From positions 1-31,266 of the forward strand of contig CAJUDA010000032.1 of assembly GCA_910584875.1 (NCBI GenBank): a stretch of DNA of 31,266 nucleotides, read 5' to 3'. Every line of letters begins with the position of its first letter. The first letter of the stretch is position 1. Below are positions 14,880-22,774 of the stretch, in pieces. The notes below the pieces were generated by a model that was given only the letters and a program-made list of their open reading frames with translations, was not told the DNA's origin and did not search any database. The translations under genes and the position numbers were made by a program. This DNA comes from an uncultured Eubacterium sp. GTDB lineage: Bacteria > Bacillota > Clostridia > Lachnospirales > Lachnospiraceae.

Positions 14880-15809
14880 TCAGGCTGTTTTCCCGTCTTT
14901 TTTCTTATAAAGGGCGATCTTTTTGATGACAAATCCATATTTGGCACTCTCATCCTTTTCCACATAGACCGTATACTTCTGGAAATATCCTTTGTCTTTC
15001 TTATTGCGTTCCGAAACAAGTCCCGCACTGACGATCAGCCGGTATTTGCCCTCTTTGTACTCAATGACCTTATCGGTCTTCATACTGTACGTTTTCCCGG
15101 TGATGCGTGTCACATTGTACACCATGGTATTTCCCGTTTTCACAAACACATAGTCCGGGAACCTGCCACTGTAGGTAAACCTGCACTTTGCATTTTTGCC
15201 AAAGAGGTTCTTTACCTCCTTTTTCGTCTTCTTCATGATGGTGTCTATCGGCGTCCCGTATTTCACTGTCTTATCCAGATACTGCAGATTATACAGTGCC
15301 ATGGTCGAAGCGGACATATCATCCCACTTAAACGCATGTCTCCCTCTCTCGTAATACGAGGCACAAAAAGCAAGAAACGGCCGTATCCTCGTCGACAGCT
15401 CCTTCATTTCTGTTTTCATATCCTTTGTCACATCCACCGGATATGTTATCTCCGGTGTTGGTTCCGGCGTCGGTTCCGGCTCAGATGTCGGTTCGGATAC
15501 CGGCTCTGCTGTCGCCGCCGGCTGCTGATCCCCCGCCCCCTTATCCTCCCGAGGCGTATTCCCTCCTGCCGTCACATTCTCCGTCCCCGGCTTGTCCGCA
15601 TTCCGCTTTCCCAGGGAGGAAAGATCCAGTCTTCCCGAGACGATCATCCATGTCAGAACGGCCGCAGCCGCCACGATCACAATGGCGATCGTACTCCCTA
15701 CGATCGCGCGGCTGGCAAAAAGCCGCTGGAATACCGTCGTCCGCTGTCCACAGCGATAGCAGAATTCATCGTCACTCCGCAACTCAGTCCCGCATTTTTT
15801 ACACTTCAT
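14880..15809 (-). CDS. Zinc-ribbon membrane-anchored protein of unknown function
   Basis: 309 residues. The N-terminus is a zinc ribbon (CKKCG at 3-7, CYRCG at 17-21). One transmembrane helix follows (about 34-57, VGSTIAIVIVAAAAVLTWMI), then a low-complexity linker rich in Pro, Glu and Thr (65-122). The lysine-rich outer domain (123-309) contains many aromatic beta-strands (YFQKYTVYVEKDESAKYGFVI). The ribbon-TM-extracellular layout is common in Firmicute accessory envelope proteins, but I recognise no function. ATG 15809 follows AAGGAGTGGTGGT. The gene is divergent from gdpP and convergent with rpsR. Confidence 0.75.
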   Translation of the reverse strand: MKCKKCGTELRSDDEFCYRCGQRTTVFQRLFASRAIVGSTIAIVIVAAAAVLTWMIVSGRLDLSSLGKRNADKPGTENVTAGGNTPREDKGAGDQQPAATAEPVSEPTSEPEPTPEPTPEITYPVDVTKDMKTEMKELSTRIRPFLAFCASYYERGRHAFKWDDMSASTMALYNLQYLDKTVKYGTPIDTIMKKTKKEVKNLFGKNAKCRFTYSGRFPDYVFVKTGNTMVYNVTRITGKTYSMKTDKVIEYKEGKYRLIVSAGLVSERNKKDKGYFQKYTVYVEKDESAKYGFVIKKIALYKKKDGKTA

Positions 15810-15837
15810 ACCACCACTCCTTACTGATTATGTTCTT

Positions 15838-15866
15838 ATCATACACGATTCCGTACAGAATTTCAA
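15838..15866 (-). promoter_or_regulatory. Promoter of the zinc-ribbon gene
   Basis: TTGAAA (15861-15866), 17-base spacer, TATGAT (15838-15843), about 30 bases before ATG 15809. Confidence 0.65.
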
Positions 15867-15875
15867 CATTTGCAT

Positions 15876-15904
15876 TTGTAAAGCTTTGAAATCCGTGCTA
15901 TAAT
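15876..15904 (+). promoter_or_regulatory. gdpP-rplI-dnaB promoter
   Basis: TTGTAA (15876-15881), 17-base spacer, TATAAT (15899-15904). It lies back to back with the zinc-ribbon promoter, the two -35 boxes being ten bases apart. A CCCAC/GTGGG pair (15924-15946) lies in the short leader and abuts the ribosome site. Confidence 0.65.
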
Positions 15905-15958
15905 AATATTCTCGGGTATTTTACCCACCAGGAACTTATTTGTGGGGGAGGTGTGAAA

Positions 15959-18016
15959 GTGTCCAATAACAAAATCAGGGGAACCCTGCGCTCTTATCTT
16001 CGATGGCCCTTACTGCTGGGGATCCTCCTGATCCTTATGAACTTACAGATCTATCTGATCAGCCTGAAAGCGGCTCTTATTATGTCTGCTTACGTCGCCA
16101 TTTATCTGATCATAGCGGTGCTCCTGTACTATTTTAAACGGGGCGCCCTGCTGCATGACCTTGTCGATTATTCTATGCGGTTTCATGTGACAGTCAATAC
16201 GGTAGCATCGGAGCTTGATATCCCTGTGGCGATCATCGGACCGGATTTCCGCTGTATCTGGGAAAACAAACAGTTCCACAAAAGATTTTCCCCGGGGAAA
16301 AAAAGAAAATACCATATCACCGACGCCGTACCTGCCTTAGTGGAGGAATCCTTCCCTGCATCGACAGATACAAATGGAGAAATGCATTTCCACAACGAAG
16401 AGACCTATTACAAAGCAGTCCTCCAGCGGATTGAACTGGAGGATGCACCGGAAGAGACACGGACCGGTGCCGGAGAGATCGGGATTGGCAGCACCTTATA
16501 CGCCATTTTTGTATATGACGAGACAGAGATCGTCCACTACATCCGGGAAAATTATGACCAGCGGCTTGACGTCGGTCTTCTCTATATCGACAATTATGAC
16601 GAATCCCTCGCCATGGTCGATGATGTACGCCGTTCCCTGATCGCAGCGCTTATCGACCGGCGGATCAATAAATATATGCTGAATATTGACGCCATTATGC
16701 GCAAGCTGGAAAAGGACAAGTATATTTTTCTGTTCCAGCACAAATATCTGGCACAGCTGCAGATGAATAAATTTTCTATCCTTGATGATATCCGCAATAT
16801 CAATAAGGGAGAAGATATCACTGTCACGATCAGTATCGGGATCGGCATCCAGGGAACCACGTTCCGCAAACGCCAGGAATACGCCCGGAGCGCCATTGAT
16901 CTTGCCCTCGCCCGCGGCGGCGACCAGGTCGTAGTGAAAACGAGGGAAAATATACTGTACTATGGCGGCAAAAGCATCCAGCAGGAAAAGAATACCCGTG
17001 TCAAGGCGCGCGTCAAGGCACATGCCCTGCGGGAATCTATCGAGGCAGCGGACAAGGTTGTCATTATGGGACACAGTATCCCGGATGTGGATGCTGTGGG
17101 AAGTGCCATCGGTATATACCGCATTGCCCAGTTTTTTGGAAAGCCGGCACATATCGTCGTCAATCAGGTGACTTCCTCACTGGCACCACTCCTGTCGCTG
17201 TTCAAAGACAACAAAGACTATCCTGAAAATCTGTTTGTCCGCACAGAGGAAGCGCGGGAATTTATCGGCAATGGCGTAGGCGTCCTTCTGATCGTCGTGG
17301 ATGTCAACCGCCCTTCCTATACGGATGCACCGGAACTCATCCCCCGTGTCAGTTCCCTGGTGGTCATTGACCACCATCGCCAGACCCGGGAATTTTTTGA
17401 AAACCCAACGCTCTCTTATGTTGAACCTTTTGCCTCTTCCTCCTGTGAAATGGTGGCAGAGATCCTCCAGTACGCCGGGGACGAGATCCATCTGAAGGCA
17501 GCAGAAGCTGATGCCCTGTATGCCGGCATCATGGTTGACACAAACAATTTTATGAATAAACCAGGTGTCCGCACCTTTGAAGCGGTGGCATTTCTCCGCC
17601 GCAATGGAGCAGATATCCTCCGCATCCGTAAAATGTTCCGCTCTGACATGGCGGAATACAAAGTGCGCGCTGAGGCGATCCAGAATACGGAACTATTTAT
17701 GGACTGCTTCGCCATCGCACCATGCAATGCCGATAACTGTACTTCACCCACGATCGTAGGTGCGAAGATCGCAGATGATCTGCTGGATATCAACAGCATG
17801 AAAGCGACCTTCGTCCTGACATCATATGAGGGCAAGATCTATATCAGCGCCAGATCCATTGATGAGCTGAATGTCCAGGTTGTCATGGAAAAACTCGGCG
17901 GCGGCGGTCATATTTCCAGTGCCGGCGCCCAGCTGACGAACTGCACGCTGGAGGAAGCTGCCAATAAAATCAAAGATATCCTGATCAAAATGAAAGAAGA
18001 AGGTGACATAGAATGA
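15959..18016 (+). CDS. gdpP: Cyclic-di-AMP phosphodiesterase GdpP/YybT
   Basis: GdpP hydrolyses c-di-AMP, controlling potassium/osmotic balance, wall stress and beta-lactam tolerance. The 685-residue protein has two N-terminal transmembrane helices (about 17-58) and a degenerate PAS (85-190). A degenerate GGDEF follows (205-330, RGGDQ replacing GGDEF). The DHH phosphodiesterase has GHSIPDVDAVG (371-381), VVDVNRP and IDHHR (about 470-474), then DHHA1 with GGGGHISSAG near 650. All metal-binding motifs are intact. A GTG at 15953 is also in frame, but it lies one base from GGAGG. GTG 15959 has proper spacing. It overlaps rplI by four bases. Confidence 0.95.
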   Translation: MSNNKIRGTLRSYLRWPLLLGILLILMNLQIYLISLKAALIMSAYVAIYLIIAVLLYYFKRGALLHDLVDYSMRFHVTVNTVASELDIPVAIIGPDFRCIWENKQFHKRFSPGKKRKYHITDAVPALVEESFPASTDTNGEMHFHNEETYYKAVLQRIELEDAPEETRTGAGEIGIGSTLYAIFVYDETEIVHYIRENYDQRLDVGLLYIDNYDESLAMVDDVRRSLIAALIDRRINKYMLNIDAIMRKLEKDKYIFLFQHKYLAQLQMNKFSILDDIRNINKGEDITVTISIGIGIQGTTFRKRQEYARSAIDLALARGGDQVVVKTRENILYYGGKSIQQEKNTRVKARVKAHALRESIEAADKVVIMGHSIPDVDAVGSAIGIYRIAQFFGKPAHIVVNQVTSSLAPLLSLFKDNKDYPENLFVRTEEAREFIGNGVGVLLIVVDVNRPSYTDAPELIPRVSSLVVIDHHRQTREFFENPTLSYVEPFASSSCEMVAEILQYAGDEIHLKAAEADALYAGIMVDTNNFMNKPGVRTFEAVAFLRRNGADILRIRKMFRSDMAEYKVRAEAIQNTELFMDCFAIAPCNADNCTSPTIVGAKIADDLLDINSMKATFVLTSYEGKIYISARSIDELNVQVVMEKLGGGGHISSAGAQLTNCTLEEAANKIKDILIKMKEEGDIE

Positions 18017-18459
18017 AAGTAATTTTATTAGAAGATGTAAAATCTCTGGGAAAGAAAGACGAGATCGTCGAAGTGAACGACGGATATGCAAGAAATTTCA
18101 TTTTCAAAAAAAATCTTGGCGTCGAGGCGACATCAAAAAATCTGAATGATCTGAAACTGAAACAGCAGAATGCGGATAAGATCGCCGCTGAAAATCTTGC
18201 CTCGGCAAAAGAGTTCGCCCAGGAGATCGGAACGAAATCCATTGAACTGGCGATCAAGGCAGGCGAGGGCGGCAGAGTATTCGGCTCCGTCTCTACAAAG
18301 GAAATCGCCACCGCTGCCAGAGAACAGCTCGGCTATGACCTCGACAAGAAAAAAATGCAGCTGAAGGAGCCGATCAAAAATCTCGGCACCTATATGGTCC
18401 CGATCCGTCTCCATCCGAAAGTAACTGCTGAGCTAAAGGTAATCGTGAAGGGCAGATAA
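18013..18459 (+). CDS. rplI: 50S ribosomal protein L9
   Basis: L9 binds 23S rRNA near the L1 stalk and aids frame maintenance. The 148-residue protein begins MKVILLEDVKSLGKKDEIVEVNDGYARNF. It has the N-terminal RNA-binding domain, a long central helix (NLNDLKLKQQNADKIAAENL) and the C-terminal domain ending in LKVIVKGR. Its ATG overlaps the gdpP stop (ATGA), so translation is coupled. This gdpP-rplI-dnaB order is the conserved Firmicute cluster. Confidence 0.97.
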   Translation: MKVILLEDVKSLGKKDEIVEVNDGYARNFIFKKNLGVEATSKNLNDLKLKQQNADKIAAENLASAKEFAQEIGTKSIELAIKAGEGGRVFGSVSTKEIATAAREQLGYDLDKKKMQLKEPIKNLGTYMVPIRLHPKVTAELKVIVKGR

Positions 18460-18501
18460 GAAATACAAAACCTTGATTATGGAAAGGAAGAAGACACGGT
18501 C

Positions 18502-19851
18502 ATGGATGATGCAGTCATCAAACGGATCATGCCCAACAGCCAGGAAGCAGAACAGTCCGTCATAGGCTCTATGCTGATGGATCAGGAAGCTGTGATCCTC
18601 GTCTCCGAAAAATTAAATGAAGATGATTTTTATAATCCGCGTTTCAGGGTTCTTTTTACTGCTATGATAGAGCTTTACCACGCCGGCAGTCCGGTGGATC
18701 TTGTTACACTGACAGAACGCTTAAAGACTGATAATGTCGCAGAAGAGATCGGCAGCATCGAATTTATCAGCAGCATTATCGCATCCGTTCCGACGTCTGC
18801 CAATGTCAGATATTATGCTGATATTGTAGTGCAGAAATCATTTATGCGCAAGCTGATCCGTACTACGGAAAACATAACAAACCGATGTTACCAGGATTCT
18901 GCTGATATTGATGAGCTGATAGAAGATACCGAACGTGAAGTCTTTCATCTGGTAAACAGCCACACAACGTCAGAGGAGTTTACTCCCATCAATGAGATCG
19001 CCCTGGAAACTCTGGAAAATATACAGAGTGCAGCGATGAATACCGGATCAGTCACCGGGATTTCCACCGGTTTCCGCGATCTGGATTACCGGACTGCCGG
19101 ACTGCAGCCTTCTGACCTGATCCTCATTGCGGCGCGCCCCTCTATGGGAAAAACGGCATTTGCCCTGAATATCGCAGAATATGTCGCCATGGTGAACCAT
19201 ATCCCCACCGCCGTCTTCAGTCTTGAAATGTCCAAAATACAGCTGGCAAAACGTCTGATCTCCATGAACTCGAAAGTGGACTCCCAGCATATCCGGACAG
19301 GGACTCTCGAGGATGACGAATGGGCAAAGATCACGGAAAGCTCCATTATCCTGGGTGAATCTTCTCTCGTGATCGACGACACCCCGGGCATTTCCATCAA
19401 TGAGCTGCGGAGTAAATGCCGCAAGCTCAAAACAGAGCGCGGGCTCGGGCTTATCATCATCGACTATCTGCAGCTTATGTCGGCGAACAGCGGCAGCAAA
19501 AATATCTCCCGCCAGCAGGAAATCTCTGATATTTCACGTTCCCTGAAGGCACTGGCAAGAGAGATCAACTGTCCCGTCATCGCCCTGTCGCAGCTCAGCC
19601 GTGAAGTAGAAAAAAGAGAGGACAAGCGCCCGATCCTGTCTGACCTGCGTGAATCCGGTGCGATAGAGCAGGATGCGGATGTTGTCATGTTTTTATACCG
19701 TGATGAATATTATACAAAAGATGCCTCCAACAAAAAAGGAGTCACCGAGGTGATCATCGGCAAACAGCGTAATGGTCCGACCTGTACCGTAGAACTGAAA
19801 TGGCTGGGACAGTACACCAAATTTGCCAATCTGGAGTACATCCGGGAATAA
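18502..19851 (+). CDS. dnaB: Replicative DNA helicase DnaB
   Basis: Hexameric replication-fork helicase (DnaC in B. subtilis naming). The 449-residue protein has the N-terminal helical domain (PNSQEAEQSVIGSMLMDQEA) and a linker. The RecA-like domain has Walker A ARPSMGKTAF near 210, Walker B IIIDYLQLM and LSQLSREVEKR. The SDLRESGAIEQDADVV segment follows, then the C-terminal GKQRNGPTCTVEL. No intein or insertion is present. It lies 42 bases after rplI and is followed by a small hairpin with a T-run. Confidence 0.97.
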   Translation: MDDAVIKRIMPNSQEAEQSVIGSMLMDQEAVILVSEKLNEDDFYNPRFRVLFTAMIELYHAGSPVDLVTLTERLKTDNVAEEIGSIEFISSIIASVPTSANVRYYADIVVQKSFMRKLIRTTENITNRCYQDSADIDELIEDTEREVFHLVNSHTTSEEFTPINEIALETLENIQSAAMNTGSVTGISTGFRDLDYRTAGLQPSDLILIAARPSMGKTAFALNIAEYVAMVNHIPTAVFSLEMSKIQLAKRLISMNSKVDSQHIRTGTLEDDEWAKITESSIILGESSLVIDDTPGISINELRSKCRKLKTERGLGLIIIDYLQLMSANSGSKNISRQQEISDISRSLKALAREINCPVIALSQLSREVEKREDKRPILSDLRESGAIEQDADVVMFLYRDEYYTKDASNKKGVTEVIIGKQRNGPTCTVELKWLGQYTKFANLEYIRE

Positions 19852-19861
19852 TGTCAGTTGC

Positions 19862-19885
19862 TGCCATAATATGGCATATGTTTTT
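19862..19885 (+). terminator. Small hairpin terminator after dnaB
   Basis: TGCCAT, AAT, ATGGCA, then TATGTTTTT. A short stem that may terminate the gdpP-dnaB transcript. Confidence 0.5.
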
Positions 19886-19926
19886 CGGCACTTCCCGTTA
19901 TCTCCCACAATTCGCTATTTTTCTCA

Positions 19927-19935
19927 TGCTATAAT
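19927..19935 (+). promoter_or_regulatory. Extended -10 promoter of the MerR-type gene
   Basis: TGCTATAAT without a good -35, about 30 bases before the ATG. An extended -10 promoter is the best reading. Confidence 0.5.
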
Positions 19936-19965
19936 GGAGAAAAACAAGCTATGGGAGGTAATCGT

Positions 19966-20553
19966 ATGGACAAGATACATTACATAATATCAGATGCAGC
20001 CAAAGAACTTCATGTAGAAGCGCATGTACTCCGCTACTGGGAGGAGGAGCTCTCCCTGAAGATCCCGCGAAACAAAATGGGCCATCGTATCTATGGTCCA
20101 AAAGAGATGGATCTGTTCCGGCAGATCATGCAGTGGAAGGAAGAAGGGCTGTCATTAAAGGAAATCCAGCTTAAATGTAACCCGTCTGCCGCTCCCGTCC
20201 GGGACAACCTTCAGGTGATCCAGTATCCAGGAGAAGCTTCTGCCATGGCAGACACCCATGCCTCCAGTGAGGAAAAGATGGTCCAGTTCAAACAGATTCT
20301 GGGGCGGATCGTGACCGATGCCATCCGGGATAATTCGGACGAACTGACTTCCGGCATTGCCAGCAATGTATCGGATCATGTCAATAAAGAACTGGATTAC
20401 CTCTTTCGCGAAAAAGAAGAGGCAGATGAACAGCGTTTCCGTCAGCTGGATGAGACGATACGCAGTTTTCAGATCGCCAGACAGGAGGCTGCAGCGGCAC
20501 AGATCACAGAAGTCAAAAAAAGAAACCGCCGCCGGTTTAAAAGAAAGGGCTGA
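19966..20553 (+). CDS. MerR-type DNA-binding protein
   Basis: 195 residues. The N-terminal winged helix (residues 3-70) matches MerR proteins: YIISDAAKELHVEAHVLRYWEEEL, then NKMGHRIYGPKEMDLFRQI and LSLKEIQLK. The rest is helical and ends in a basic stretch (VKKRNRRRFKRKG). A coiled-coil segment rich in Glu and Gln (about 140-175) probably dimerises. No cysteine cluster or known effector domain is visible, so the inducer and targets are unknown. The start is taken at ATG 19966 after GGGAGG; an ATG five codons earlier overlaps that ribosome site. It lies between dnaB and mrnC. Confidence 0.8.
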   Translation: MDKIHYIISDAAKELHVEAHVLRYWEEELSLKIPRNKMGHRIYGPKEMDLFRQIMQWKEEGLSLKEIQLKCNPSAAPVRDNLQVIQYPGEASAMADTHASSEEKMVQFKQILGRIVTDAIRDNSDELTSGIASNVSDHVNKELDYLFREKEEADEQRFRQLDETIRSFQIARQEAAAAQITEVKKRNRRRFKRKG

Positions 20554-20585
20554 TACAGCCCCTCTCACAACAGAAACGAGGACAT

Positions 20586-21026
20586 ATGGACAAATCAGAA
20601 AACCTGTTATATGAAATACATCATTCCTTCCCCATGCCGGAGAAGGACATCCGGACATATTCTCCCCTCAAGCTCGCTTACCTGGGAGACGCTGTCTTTG
20701 AGATCATTATCCGTACACTTATCACAGAGCACACGGGGGGGCCTGTCAAAAATCTCCATAAGAAGACAAGCTCCTTAGTCAACGCCAAAACACAGGCAGA
20801 ACTCGCTGCCACCATGATGGACCAGCTTACGGAGGATGAAAAATCCGCTTACCGGCGCGGGAGAAACGCCAAAGCATCTTCTGTCGCGAAAAACGCAGAT
20901 ATACATGATTACCGCAGTGCCACCGGACTGGAGGCACTTTTTGGCTACCTGTTCCTTTCCGGCAGGTCCGCAAGGGCGGTAGCACTCCTGCAATATGCAA
21001 TGGAACAGCGGGAGTTTACCATCTGA
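20586..21026 (+). CDS. mrnC: Mini-ribonuclease III
   Basis: MrnC matures 23S rRNA ends and lacks the double-stranded-RNA-binding domain of RNase III. The 146-residue protein has only the RNase III catalytic domain. PLKLAYLGDAVFEIIIR holds the catalytic Asp and Glu, and YRSATGLEALFGYLFLSG holds the second acidic motif. ATG 20586 follows a GAGG. In B. subtilis the gene also precedes rlmB, the order seen here. Confidence 0.93.
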   Translation: MDKSENLLYEIHHSFPMPEKDIRTYSPLKLAYLGDAVFEIIIRTLITEHTGGPVKNLHKKTSSLVNAKTQAELAATMMDQLTEDEKSAYRRGRNAKASSVAKNADIHDYRSATGLEALFGYLFLSGRSARAVALLQYAMEQREFTI

Positions 21027-21056
21027 ATCACAATACAGAAAACATGGGAGGAAATT

Positions 21057-21824
21057 ATGCACGAGCCAAAGATGACAAATTCTTCAGAAGGATCTAAAAT
21101 CGAAGGACGCCACAGTGTTCTGGAAGCCTTTCGCGCAGAACAGCTGATTGAGCGTCTCTTTGTTCAAAAGGGCTGCCACGACGGCCCTGTCTTATCCATA
21201 TTACGGGAAGCAAAAAAAAGCGGCGTCATGATCGACTTTGTCCCAAAGGACCGCCTCGACCATATGAGCGAGACAGGACGCCATCAGGGCGTCATTGCCT
21301 GTATCTCCGCCTTTCATTACAGTGACATCGAAGAAATGTATGCCCTTGCCGAAAAGAGAAAGGAAGATCCTTTCTTCTTTCTGCTGGACGGCATCGAAGA
21401 CCCGCACAATCTCGGCGCCATTATCCGCACGGCAAACCTCGCCGGCGCCCACGGCGTCATTATCCCCAAACGCCGCGCGGTCGGTCTCACCGCCACTGTA
21501 GTCAAGGCATCCGCCGGCGCTATTCACCATACCCCGGTAGCACGGGTGACCAACCTGACGGCTGTCATGGAAAAACTAAAAGAACAGGGAATGTGGTTTG
21601 CCTGTGCCGACATGAAGGGGGAAATTATGTACCGCCAGAATCTGACCGGACCCATCGGACTGGTGATCGGCAGTGAAGGAAGCGGTGTGAGCCGCCTTGT
21701 CAGGGAGCACTGCGACTATACCGCCTCCATCCCGATGAAGGGTGACATTGATTCGTTAAATGCCTCGGTGGCTGCCGGTGTCCTCGCCTTTGAGATCGTA
21801 CGCCAGCGGGGGTATATGACATGA
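21057..21824 (+). CDS. rlmB: 23S rRNA (guanosine-2'-O-)-methyltransferase RlmB-like
   Basis: A SPOUT-family 2'-O-methyltransferase expected to modify G2251 of 23S rRNA using SAM. The 255-residue protein has an N-terminal substrate domain (IEGRHSVLEAFR) and the three SpoU motifs: DPHNLGAIIRTANLAG, GLVIGSEGSGVSRLV and IDSLNASVAAGVLAFE. The start is set by GGGAGG before ATG 21057. It overlaps the next gene, sigH, by four bases. The trefoil-knot motifs are complete. The exact target is inferred from family and context. Confidence 0.93.
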   Translation: MHEPKMTNSSEGSKIEGRHSVLEAFRAEQLIERLFVQKGCHDGPVLSILREAKKSGVMIDFVPKDRLDHMSETGRHQGVIACISAFHYSDIEEMYALAEKRKEDPFFFLLDGIEDPHNLGAIIRTANLAGAHGVIIPKRRAVGLTATVVKASAGAIHHTPVARVTNLTAVMEKLKEQGMWFACADMKGEIMYRQNLTGPIGLVIGSEGSGVSRLVREHCDYTASIPMKGDIDSLNASVAAGVLAFEIVRQRGYMT

Positions 21825-22444
21825 TATCAGGAGAACACTATGCCAGCTGTTCCGATGCGCAGCTCCTTGCCCTCTGTCACCAGGGCGACGATTCTGCCAC
21901 CGACTATCTTCTGGAAAAATATAAGGGTCTGGTCCGCAAGAAGGCACGCACCCTGTATCTGATCGGCGGCGAAAACGACGATCTGATCCAGGAAGGCATG
22001 ATCGCCCTCTACAAAGCGATCCGGGAATATGAGCCGTCCAGGGAAAGTTCCTTTTCGGCATTTGCCGCCCGGTGTATCGAGCACCAGCTGTATAACGTGA
22101 TCAAGGGCGCCAACCGCCTGAAAAATTCGCCGCTGAACAGTTATATTTCCCTCTACACCCCGGCAGAAAACGGGGAAACGACATCCCGGGAGACTCTGGC
22201 TGACACACTGCAGCCGTCGGAGCTGATCAACCCCGAGGACATCCTGATCGACCAGGAAAATGTCTCGGCACTGGAGCGCGCCATTGAACAGGAACTGAGC
22301 AGCTTTGAACGCTCTGTCGTCCATCTCTATGTCGAAGGACACAATTACCAGCAGATCGCCGGAATATTAAAAAAAAGTGCAAAGTCCGTAGACAATGCAC
22401 TGCAAAGAGCCAAAAAAAAATTAGAGAAATTCGGAAGCTGTTAA
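21821..22444 (+). CDS. sigH: RNA polymerase sigma factor SigH (sporulation/stationary phase)
   Basis: Sigma-70 family, 207 residues. Region 2 contains YKGLVRKKARTLYLIGGENDDLIQEGMIALYKAIREYE, the SigH hallmark. Region 4 reads LSSFERSVVHLYVEGHNYQQIA then KSAKSVDNALQRAKKKLEKF. In spore formers SigH drives early sporulation and competence-type genes. It overlaps rlmB by four bases (ATGA), matching the conserved mrnC-rlmB-sigH order. Its last three codons (AGC TGT TAA) lie inside the 3' acceptor strand of the opposite-strand tRNA-Thr. The protein therefore ends shortly after the LEKF segment, a little earlier than B. subtilis SigH. Confidence 0.94.
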   Translation: MISGEHYASCSDAQLLALCHQGDDSATDYLLEKYKGLVRKKARTLYLIGGENDDLIQEGMIALYKAIREYEPSRESSFSAFAARCIEHQLYNVIKGANRLKNSPLNSYISLYTPAENGETTSRETLADTLQPSELINPEDILIDQENVSALERAIEQELSSFERSVVHLYVEGHNYQQIAGILKKSAKSVDNALQRAKKKLEKFGSC

Positions 22445-22508
22445 CGGGATTTGAACCCGTGACCTCCGCCTTACCAAGGCGACGCTCTACCACCTGAGCT
22501 ATAACAGC
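22436..22508 (-). tRNA. tRNA-Thr (anticodon GGT)
   Basis: Minus-strand cloverleaf. Acceptor GCTGTTA/TAACAGC is perfect, D-stem GCTC/GAGC has an AGGTGGTA loop, and the anticodon stem is TCGCC/GGCGG. Loop TTGGTAA gives anticodon GGT, and the T-arm is ACGGG-TTCAAAT-CCCGT. No CCA is encoded. It overlaps the 3' end of sigH by nine bases on the opposite strand. Confidence 0.95.
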
Positions 22509-22540
22509 ATTTGTAAGAAAAACAAACCTTACGAATAGTT

Positions 22541-22569
22541 ATTCTACCAAAAGAATATTTATCTGTCAA
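22541..22569 (-). promoter_or_regulatory. tRNA-Thr promoter
   Basis: TTGACA (22564-22569), 17-base spacer, TAGAAT (22541-22546) on the minus strand, 32 bases before the tRNA. Confidence 0.75.
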
Positions 22570-22595
22570 CTAGTTTTTTGGACAACAGGAGGATA

Positions 22596-22631
22596 GTGTG
22601 AAAAATAAGCTTGATAGCTTATTTTTCACAC
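22596..22631 (+). repeat. Leader hairpin 1
   Basis: A perfect 15-bp inverted repeat, GTGTGAAAAATAAGC / GCTTATTTTTCACAC, with loop TTGATA. It is the strongest of five consecutive stem-loops ahead of the P-type ATPase. Confidence 0.85.
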
Positions 22632-22660
22632 GGCTATTTGTGCCGAAGCGCCACAAATAG
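22598..22660 (+). CDS. Possible 20-codon leader peptide
   Basis: GTG 22598 follows GGAGG (22588-22592) with a five-base gap and opens a 20-codon frame (MKNKLDSLFFTRLFVPKRHK, stop TAG 22658-22660). It runs through the first two hairpins of the leader upstream of the P-type ATPase. Its position and ribosome site suit an attenuation-type leader peptide. It could also be a chance frame within an intergenic repeat. No homologue is recognised. Confidence 0.3.
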   Translation: MKNKLDSLFFTRLFVPKRHK

Positions 22661-22661
22661 C
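22633..22661 (+). repeat. Leader hairpin 2
   Basis: GCTATTTGTG / CACAAATAGC, 10 bp perfect, with a CCGAAGCGC loop that can pair further. Confidence 0.8.
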
Positions 22662-22684
22662 ATACGAACCTGCGGTTCGTTATG
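22661..22684 (+). repeat. Leader hairpin 3
   Basis: ACGAACC, TGC, GGTTCGT, extended by CAT/ATG across one bulged T. Confidence 0.7.
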
Positions 22685-22689
22685 CACTA

Positions 22690-22737
22690 GAGCAAAAAAA
22701 GAACAAAATACATTCTTTGCTTCGCTGCTTTTTGCTC
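22690..22737 (+). repeat. Leader hairpin 4 (compound)
   Basis: Outer stem GAGCAAAAA / TTTTTGCTC with an inner AAAGAA / TTCTTT stem. Its T-run lies in the closing arm. Confidence 0.6.
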
Positions 22738-22742
22738 GTGCG

Positions 22743-22770
22743 TCCTCCGCTAATGCTTCGGAATGGAGGA
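22743..22770 (+). promoter_or_regulatory. Anti-Shine-Dalgarno hairpin before the P-type ATPase
   Basis: TCCTCC (22743-22748) is complementary to GGAGGA (22765-22770), the ribosome site of the ATPase gene. When paired, it would block translation initiation at ATG 22775. Confidence 0.5.
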
Positions 22771-22774
22771 TAAA

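Noticed and set aside
22596..22770. CRISPR-like array
   Set aside because: The stem-loops differ in sequence and there are no regularly spaced direct repeats.
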